Source of the DNA: Trichobilharzia regenti | Lineage: Eukaryota; Platyhelminthes; Trematoda; Strigeidida; Schistosomatidae | NCBI GenBank assembly: GCA_944472135.2 | Contig: OX235263.1 | Span: forward strand, 25,907,379 to 25,971,378 | DNA length: 64,000 bases | Reading direction: 5' to 3' | Shown here: piece by piece, positions 56,601 to 64,000 of the stretch | How the letters are laid out: every line of letters starts with the position of its first letter | How positions within the stretch are numbered: position 1 is the stretch's first letter | Notes under the pieces: model-generated | Told to the model about the DNA's origin: nothing | The model's input: only the letters and a program-made list of their open reading frames with translations | Databases searched by the model: none | Translations under genes and position numbers: made by a program

Positions 56601-57342
56601 ACTAGACAAGCCACCGCTCAAGTGGATCCCGAAAAGGAAGCAGCGAGTTGGTCGTCCAACGGTGACTTGGAGGAGGTCATGTGAGGAGGAGATGTAAGCA
56701 TGTGGACAGACTGGAAGCGGGGTGAAAAAGTTGGCAGAAAACAGAAGGAAATGGAGGTGCGCAGCTGAAGACCTATGTTCCTCTAGGAACTAAAGGATAT
56801 AATAATAAATAATGAAGCTTAGCATATTTAATCACACGAATCACTAGATCAACAGAGAGGGACAGTCGTTCATCTATTATTTCGTGGATAGACCACCTAA
56901 ATACTTTTGCACTCAATCTGCACTGAGTACGTGTTTCAAATTGATGCGACTCAAGATGAGTTTGGAGTCATGAAAATGAAATCATCAATGTACACAATTC
57001 GTGCAACAGAAACGTATGCAATGTATGCGAGTTCGTGTTATCGGTGTGTGTCAGATAAATGAATAGATTGGGTTGTCATGCCGTACCTCAAATTCATCAG
57101 AAAATGATATTCATATCGACGTCTGATAGATCTGATCGAATCGAGTGGTTCATACATTCACACAAATCACTGATTATCACATAGTTGTCAGAAGTGAGTT
57201 ATCTACTTTCAAGGTAGTTTCAAAATATTTAAAGTGCAATATATACACACAACGAAATTAACTGGCACTTACCTGTCAGTGGAGATGAATGCAGGAGAAG
57301 GAGGAACACAGTGATTTCTAATGATAGGAAAGCGAAAGCCAT
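53697..57342 (-). CDS. Predicted secreted micro-exon-type gene, copy B (spliced)
   Basis: Paralogue of 35527-40891. Exons: 57273-57342 (signal peptide, 70 nt, same as copy A), 55553-55600 (48), 55449-55505 (57, same as A), 54622-54687 (66, eight differences from A), 54062-54103 (42, candidate), 53956-53967 (12, same as A) and 53697-53854 (terminal, 158 to TAA). All junctions are phase 1 and the joined frame is open: 150 residues. The counterpart of A's 30-nt exon (55148-55177) has lost its acceptor AG at the aligned place. The nearest AG gives 28 nt, out of frame, so it is probably skipped. The terminal exon stops at 53697-53699, 50 codons earlier than in copy A. An RTE tail follows at 53624. 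Gene model inferred from splice signals and phase only. Confidence 0.65.
56227..56806 (+). pseudogene. RTE-like LINE 3' end, copy B
   Basis: Same sequence as 39776-40355 and in the same place, first intron of MEG copy B, so it predates the duplication. Confidence 0.85.
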
Positions 57343-58830
57343 GATTATGTGTAATTCCGTGAAATCTGATGTATATATATGAATTTGTATTCTAGAGATT
57401 CAAATGAACAAATGAAGGACGCGAAGATATCGGACCATTTCGAGGTGACTCTAGTTTATGTTATGTCCACGTGGTCATGGCGTGATTATCATTATTAAAA
57501 GCAAATTGACCTTTATCAGGGAATGTAGACAGTTTTCTTCAAACAAGGTGTAATTATTCAGACAGAAAAGGCGAAATTTGGTATTATTTCTTATGAGAAT
57601 TTCTTCACTGTAATAACTTTTTCTTGTGTTAGCAGAGGGTGGGAACAAGGAATATTGTTTAGAAAGCATTGCCTTCAGTGTATTGTAGTCATGCGTTATC
57701 AATAAGGGCAGTTTATTTGATGGATACATCTGTTACCTTGAATGACTGATTGCTTATATGCTGACGAAATATGTGATATTTCTGTGAGAAATATGGTGAG
57801 GTGACTGTAAATATACAGATAGTATGAAATGGATGAAGACGATGTGTATTCTTAATAGAAAGATTCAATGTGAGCAATGAATTTTGTCCACTCATTTGAA
57901 AGCGCTCAACGGATACGGTGAGTGGCTAGTACACATAGACATTATGTTTGTAAACAGGAGATAGTTATACCCCATTTGATTGTTTATCGTGAAATAATGG
58001 ATATTTGATTTGTTTTAGGTGATGTCATATCTTGGTGGAAAACTTAATATCACTAACAACTGCAACTGCATGTTAGTAAGACAGATGAGAAGACATAGGA
58101 GTGAGTTGCTATCAATCCAAGAGGATTCCAGACATCACGCCACAATTTCACACATCAGAAGTATCACAAGAAGATCAGTTTACTGAAACGAAGATCTTTT
58201 TTTAAATATCCTACCAAAAGTTTTTTTTTAAACAAAATAGAAAGAGAACTAACATGAGTTTCAAAGTTCCTGCTGAAGGTTACTCCATCATCTCTTTGTT
58301 GCCGTTTCTTATACCTGCAAATTGTATGCTCCCTAGTTAAGTCTACTGTGATTGTTTGTTTAGTCCCCCAAGGTAAGTCACTGTTCATGTTTTTTCTCAT
58401 GACTGATTTTGGCTAGCAGACAGCTCTCACCATACTATCATTCCAGTCATTGGTTTTTCCTAGTCTGACGTATTGGTCTATCTCAGTTTTGGTGGGATAT
58501 TTTCAAGTGATGGTGTCGTGTGTTCTGTAGGCGTATTCCAGCCAGGTTAGATGAACGCACAACATCCAGTATCACTTCGTCATGACAAATCTTTAAACTG
58601 TATACACTTAAAGCATTATATACAACGCTGACGCGCCTTATAATTGCCAGAGTAATAGTCTTGACATAAGTTAAACTGATAACAGTTAATATTACTGTAT
58701 AATACTGTATGATTTATCAAAATAAAATCTTATCCATAATGAAGTTATAATCTACCACAGTGCCCAAGTTTTATACTTATATCAATAAATCTCTACAAAG
58801 CCAATACTTGAAAATTCATCTGATGATCAT
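57343..58830. other. Upstream region of MEG copy B; no further gene recognised
   Basis: Duplicate of 40892-42379. Confidence 0.4.
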
Positions 58831-59211
58831 TAGCCATTGGCCCTATTCAGGTAGTGACCTGGGGTTCTAGTGGGTAGCTTTGGAAAGTACAGTGCAGAAG
58901 GTTGAAGATGAGGCAGTAACTCATCGAAGAAGACATTGCAAAGTGGTCGCGCTATGTCGTGTTATGATAGAGGCTAGAATTCATGGACTGGCCAGTGGAT
59001 CGGGTCCCAGTGTCTTAATGGACTACGAGTTATCTCACCTTGTAACCAGAAGGTCTTGGGTTCGACCCGTGGGGGTGTGTGCGTACTGATGAATGGTTCC
59101 AAGCTCTAGGACGAAACGCCTGTCCAGTACTCCCTGGTTGGTTTTCCAATGATTCTCTAACTGATGTCATCTCATGGTGAAATCCTCCAACCAATCAAAC
59201 TAAATCCCTAC
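58831..59211 (+). repeat. Sm-alpha-like SINE, copy B
   Basis: Duplicate of 42380-42760: box A-like at 58989-58998, box B at 59058-59068. Confidence 0.65.
59083..59130 (+). ncRNA. Degenerate hammerhead ribozyme motif, copy B
   Basis: Same bases as 42632-42679, with the same apparent loss of a CTG at the helix I/core border. Confidence 0.55.
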
Positions 59212-59375
59212 GAAAACCGATCCTTGTAATTTCTATTTGTTTAAGCCTCACTGGCACACTCGCTTCTAGATCATGATGTTTTACTCCTAAATATTGTGAA
59301 TTCTGTACCGATTTCCAATTTGCAAATGAACCGGTGTTTTGCAATTTATGCAGTTCAAGAGAGTGAAATGTCGAA

Positions 59376-60411
59376 ATAATAGTGAAGACATCAAATTCAC
59401 GAAGAGAGGAGAAGAATTAGACAACATACAATTACTTTCTCATATGTCTTAATCAAGAGAATTAACACAGAAAAATTTAGAAACACAAATGTGTAAAAAA
59501 TCAATGCACACAAACCAAATACTCAACTATAATAGTAATAATGCAATTACTCACAAAGGAAACTGTGTGCAGAATTTGTTTAAAGGAGTTCAAACATACT
59601 GTAGCACTACTCCAGTGTTGAAGAGGATGGAAGAAAAATGCCTACTAACGGTCTTCAAAAAGAATGAATATCCGCAGAATTTCATCAAAAAGTGTTTAAA
59701 ATTGAATCACACTACCGACAAGGAACCATCATCGAAGAACACAAGAAAATTCATCCTACCATATATATAAAAAATATCTCTGAAATAACAGCTAGAATAT
59801 TGAAACCTTTGAAATATATATAGCACACAAGCCAATCAGCACAATCCCTTCATTCATTGACATTGTACAAAGCGAAAGACCCGTCCAAAAGAAAAGGAAG
59901 ATAAAATTAATACCATTTACAAAATAACTTGTATGAAGTATAACGGATATTACATCGGTCAAAACAGGCGTCCCCTGCAAATGAGAATCCAGGAACACAA
60001 ATTTACTGTGAAAAGACATGATATGTATTTTTCATATCAATACAATCAGATAATTATGTACAACAATTTTATTGGGATAATGTTGAAATTTTAAACAGAG
60101 GAAACACCAAAAGTTCCACAGAATTCCTAGAAGCCTGTTACTCAGTCGAATATGTAATTAACAAACATGTTAATATAGACCAAATCTACCAACTAAGAAA
60201 AAGTAAATCATGTGACGAAAAAGTTCAAAATTCAAGTCCACAAGTACTAATGTAAATCAACTACCAGTCACGAAGATGGTTGCCAGGAGATGCAATTCTA
60301 TCATTCAGATATAATTTAAATTTGTTCATTTTATGCTAAAGCTTGCACTGAAGATGTTGTCCAGAAGGACAACGAAAGCTCCCCAATAAAAGCAACCAGC
60401 TAAGAGAATAC
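59376..60411 (+). pseudogene. Penelope-like element fragment, copy B
   Basis: Duplicate of 42925-43960; the stops and frameshifts seem to be the same ones. Confidence 0.75.
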
Positions 60412-60511
60412 AACTAATTGCAAGAGGGAAATTTCACCACACTTCCGTTTTCGAAACCGAAAATATTCAAATCATAATACGTGTGATCTACATTTGTGCA
60501 GGATTCTATAG

Positions 60512-61003
60512 ACCACTGATTGATTGATATGACTAGTCGGACACCATTCATGTCAACTAGTAGTGCTTGCTAGCCAGCCAGAAGAGGAGCCAAGCCCAAA
60601 TCTGTACAATGTACCCAGTTTGGCTGATGTGAAATAGCCGAATCACTCAGTTACTTGTGTGAATTGTTCATTTCTTCAATGGAATTCTCATTTTGCTTAT
60701 TACGCAGTTCAAGGAAGTCAAATTTCTCTACAGTTCCTTTTGCGAACTCATCAATTCGACGTCAGAATATACGTGATCTGCTTGACACCATGGTGTCAAA
60801 TAACTGGTCAGAAATTAGGTGGTTTGAACCAGTGTTCGGCTGCATGATCTCAATCAAACCAAGTATACTGCTGGTTAAGTCGACCGCAAAGAAGGCAAAC
60901 AACCTTTTGGTGTCTAGATCATTTCAGTCTGATTGGTTGGCTAGTTGGTAAGCACTACTGGTTGACATGATTAGTGTCTAACTACTCATGTATGTAAATC
61001 AGT
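60512..61003. mobile_element. TIR element, copy B
   Basis: Duplicate of 44061-44552. Confidence 0.6.
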
Positions 61004-61084
61004 AGTATATACAGGTGGTCTTGCTTGATACTGTCCTACTTACTGAAAATAACAGTTTCGCAAACATTAGTCTTCATATTGAAA

Positions 61085-61120
<36 letters not shown>

Positions 61121-61135
61121 CAGCTTTCTGACAGT

Positions 61136-61641
61136 ATGATCAAATACTTCACTTCGATTTCTAAGAAAATTTTCCGTTTAATCTTCTGTGTTAAGAAGTT
61201 AAGACAATCAAGAAAGTATCGTTGAGTCTTTACATTTAAAGTTTATTAACTCTTGCATCTTATATATCTTTCTTTATTACTTCCACTTAGTCTTTCCTGG
61301 GCTAATTGAAAAGCGCTGTTTCATATATTGAAAGGTGATAAGGGTTGTCGGTAAGGCAGGTGGTGTGTCACTAGGTCAGCTTTTTACAACTGTAGTCGAC
61401 AGACACTTGAACTCACGCAAGAAGCCATCTAAATCTATAAAGTATGACTGTCACCATTCTCATTATTTACAATTCTCCCCAACTTGCATCTCATCAGGTA
61501 GGAGGACTAGAAGTCATTAGAGAAAATTATTTATGTATAGAAATTCAGAGATACCATATTTGGCTTGTCAGCTTCCTGTGTGATATAAATATGGTTAAGA
61601 GAGAAGCCTACAACTTATTACCTTATCGACAAAATTAATGA
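61136..61641 (+). pseudogene. CR1-like ORF2 C-terminal fragment, copy B
   Basis: Duplicate of 44685-45190. Confidence 0.75.
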
Positions 61642-62440
61642 CTTTTTAATCTTATCCTGTTTGTAATTTATGGTGACATTATCATAAAGGTTTCCTTGTA
61701 TTTCCCAATGAATGAAAAACCAAACGATATTGTTCGCTATTTAATGCTAACAGCTTAATCAAAGTATTATTACACCAAAACTTACAAAATCTCAGCATAT
61801 ATATAACAACTTAATCATCGTTCCTCAGCATGGGGGGCAATTTTCCGTTGTCGACTTGGCCAATTGGTAAAGATAACAAAACTAGGTGTAGAGTGTTGAA
61901 TTTGATAAGTGTGTAGAATTATAAAAACAGCCTGTGTTTACATACTGAAGTTGCTTATCACATTCGTGTTGCTTTTGCCAATTTATGGGGGAGGCGGGTG
62001 GTGTAATCAGGTCAACTTCTGTCTTAGTCCATCATCCCGGTTCATCAGACAATTGGGATTCCATTTGATATGAAGTACTTCTGATGATGATAGACGTTCT
62101 TTGTGATTTCTGAAATTTTTGTGGATTATTTCAATATTAATGTCATATATAAGATAATACATCAGGTGTATAGATTTTGGGGAGAGGCATATAATTGTAA
62201 GATTAATAGACGAATGTAAAATGTTACGTAACATGGTGTGAAATTTGATAACATAGAATTTAATATTGTAAAAATTAAGATAAAAAGTATACACATGAAT
62301 AATTTTTGGTTTAAAATGTCAAGTAGATCAAGTGGAAAAGATTCAGAATGAGAGTCGTAATAATAATAATAATAATGATAATAATAATAATAATAATCGA
62401 AGTAATAACGGAAAAGTACATAGAATAATAAAATAAAATA

Positions 62441-62644
62441 AAATATTTCAATATTGTCAAAATCAATTTCGTGGCCTGATTCCATAACGTGTAGAACTAT
62501 GGCTGATTATTTTTCAAGTTTCCTAGTTCAACTGGATTTCTCGGTAGTCGAACAGATGCAGCTCTACGGTGTTCAATGTATATCGCATCAAATTTCAACC
62601 ATTTTGTTTTGTAGATACAATTAGATAGAAAATCTTTTGGGATT
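62441..62644 (-). pseudogene. PLE endonuclease remnant, copy B
   Basis: Duplicate of 45990-46193 with one substitution seen near 62637. Ends at the same gypsy insertion point with GATT. Confidence 0.75.
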
Positions 62645-63104
62645 TGTGGAGTCCTCGAAAATAAACTTATCCAAATTTTACTGCTATGTAAGAAATGAAC
62701 ATATTGTACACTACTTTGTTTTAACCATAAACTCTGTACTTTGACTTTACCTCGGGTTTTGAATAAATATATAGTTCTGACTTCGACTCTCCATCTTCTC
62801 CACCGTCTCAACTGCCGTCGATCAATTTTAATCACCTGCTTTCTATCTCAGATTTTTGCAGGAGCACCGTAGTTTCTTCCTACGTACTTTGGTCGACCTC
62901 CGGAAACGTCAACATTGGAGAATTAGTACTGGAGCAGTCTTCCCGCAGCGCCTCTGGAGTCCATTACGTTTATTGTGGATTTTGGATCTTTGTAAACCCA
63001 AGTAACGAACTTTAATATATTCTTCCCGTAACTAAACTGATTTGGTATTTTATTTTCTATTTGAATTTGGGTAACTAAGCTAACAGAGTAAAAGGTCCAC
63101 CACA
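62645..63104 (+). repeat. 5' LTR of gypsy element, copy B
   Basis: 460 bp. It matches the copy A 5' LTR apart from one missing A near 63009. Element continues beyond the window. Confidence 0.88.
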
Positions 63105-63290
63105 ATAATTGGTGAACCCGTTTCGAACCTTTTTTATGGTTAACCCGTTTTCGAACCTTTTTGTTTCGATAGTTAACTCGTTTTGAACATTTTTGTTGCT
63201 ATTTTGGTCTTATAAACTCACATTGCTTTAATTTTTGTTACTACAAGTTTTGCTATTTTGTATATCTCTATACTTATATATTATATAGCA

Positions 63291-64000
63291 ATGGCTCCAT
63301 CTAAACGTACCCCTGTTCCTGAAGAAGGTAATAAAGGAGAAGAGACACTGAACTCTGCTGTTAACGCCTTGCTGGATTTACGACTACCTCAACTTGATCT
63401 GGCTGAACCACGTGTCTGGTTCACAATCATTGAACAGTTGTTTGCAGCTCGAGGTATTACGTCGCAGATTGCCATGTATGGCTGCGAATTAGCAGCAATA
63501 CCCACGGAAGTACTACGAGAGGTTATCGATGTCATAGACAGCAAACCTACAGACTCTCAGTATGACAAACTAAAAGCTGCACTCATCTAGCGGACCACTC
63601 TCTCCGATGAGAAACGCATACAACAACTACTTACTTCGTGTGATCTAGGTACAAAAAAGCCATCTCAACTACTTAGACATATGCGCCAGTTGAATGGATC
63701 ACACAAAGTAGATGAGTTAATTCTACGTCAGATGTTCTTACAACGTTTGCCACAAAACGTTCAGCAAATCCTAACAATATCTTCTAGGACGACAGACCTT
63801 GAAGAATTAGCTAAGATGGCAGACGATATCATGGATGCATTATCAAATAATGGCATAAGTAGCGTGTCTACAGCGGCAGTACCACTAAGCCCTTCCACAT
63901 CTATGAAGGATGCACCAATGTTTTGGTTACTTTCCCAGTTAACATCTCAAATGCAAGACTTATGACTGGAAGTGTCCGAGCTTCAAGCACAACGGAACCA
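63291..64000 (+). pseudogene. gag: Gag of CsRn1-like gypsy, copy B, two nonsense codons, cut by window end
   Basis: Starts MAPSKRTPV like the intact gag at 46841. It has TAG at 63588-63590 (CAG in copy A) and TGA at 63963-63965 (CGA in copy A). By my count about 21 substitutions occur in about 710 bases, against three differences in the preceding 7.4 kb of the duplication. Confidence 0.88.

Larger units (their letters stand above)
53627..62644. repeat. Segmental duplication, copy B
   Basis: Partner of 35606-46193. It lacks the 1577 bp found at 37847-39423 of copy A, so the offset changes from about 18028 to 16451 at 55874/55875. 55875-62644 is almost base-for-base the same as 39424-46193. 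The gypsy element beyond is shared but more different. Confidence 0.9.

Noticed and set aside
1..64000. CRISPR arrays, bacterial operons, phage or plasmid features
   Set aside because: No regularly spaced short repeats and no prokaryotic genes; codon use, introns and elements are all eukaryotic.

Overview
The window is eukaryotic, AT-rich and built mostly from retroelements. The mix points to a blood fluke (Schistosomatidae: Schistosoma or a close relative such as Trichobilharzia). It holds RTE-like and CR1/jockey-like LINEs, Penelope-like elements (PLEs), BEL/Pao, a CsRn1/Boudicca-type Ty3/gypsy element, an Sm-alpha-like SINE with a hammerhead-type core, and a predicted gene with schistosome micro-exon gene (MEG) architecture. 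There are no bacterial features. Nearly all long reading frames belong to mobile elements, most of them broken. Boundaries and similarities were read by eye; no search was run.

Layout, left half. 1-3607: BEL/Pao element with a gag-like frame and 3' LTR but no pol. 3640-9180: fragments of an RTE, a PLE, a tRNA-headed SINE, a CR1-like 3' UTR and an integrase-less gypsy remnant. 10033-12028 and 24281-28333 are near-identical inverted arms of an unfamiliar repeat (a diverged third copy lies at 31760-33085). The 12 kb between them holds a G-rich terminal-inverted-repeat element (12241-12653), two opposed CR1-like copies, one split by a nested CR1-like insertion, a BEL LTR fragment, and a longer but frameshifted CR1-like element (18705-24280). 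A young gypsy element (25826-27654) sits in the right arm only, and the left arm preserves the empty site. A second gypsy (28783-31439) is pol-only.

Layout, right half. 35606-46193 and 53627-62644 are two copies of a segmental duplication (offset 16451 over 39424-46193). Each copy carries, on the minus strand, a predicted secreted MEG-like gene: a signal-peptide exon, several internal exons of 12-66 nt that are multiples of three and all phase 1, and a terminal exon. Each copy also holds an RTE 3' end in the first intron, the hammerhead SINE, a PLE fragment, a TIR element, a CR1-like fragment and another PLE. In copy A that last PLE is split by an apparently intact CsRn1-type gypsy element (46194-51754: LTRs, gag, pol). 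In copy B the same insertion is cut by the window end and its gag has nonsense codons.

The most interesting parts are: the MEG-like pair, whose exons are in places more diverged than their introns; the near-perfect duplication that abruptly becomes about 3% different inside the gypsy gag; the degenerate hammerhead; the triplicated RNA hairpin in the BEL element; the G-rich TIR element; and two gypsy derivatives with nearly coincident breakpoints in integrase.
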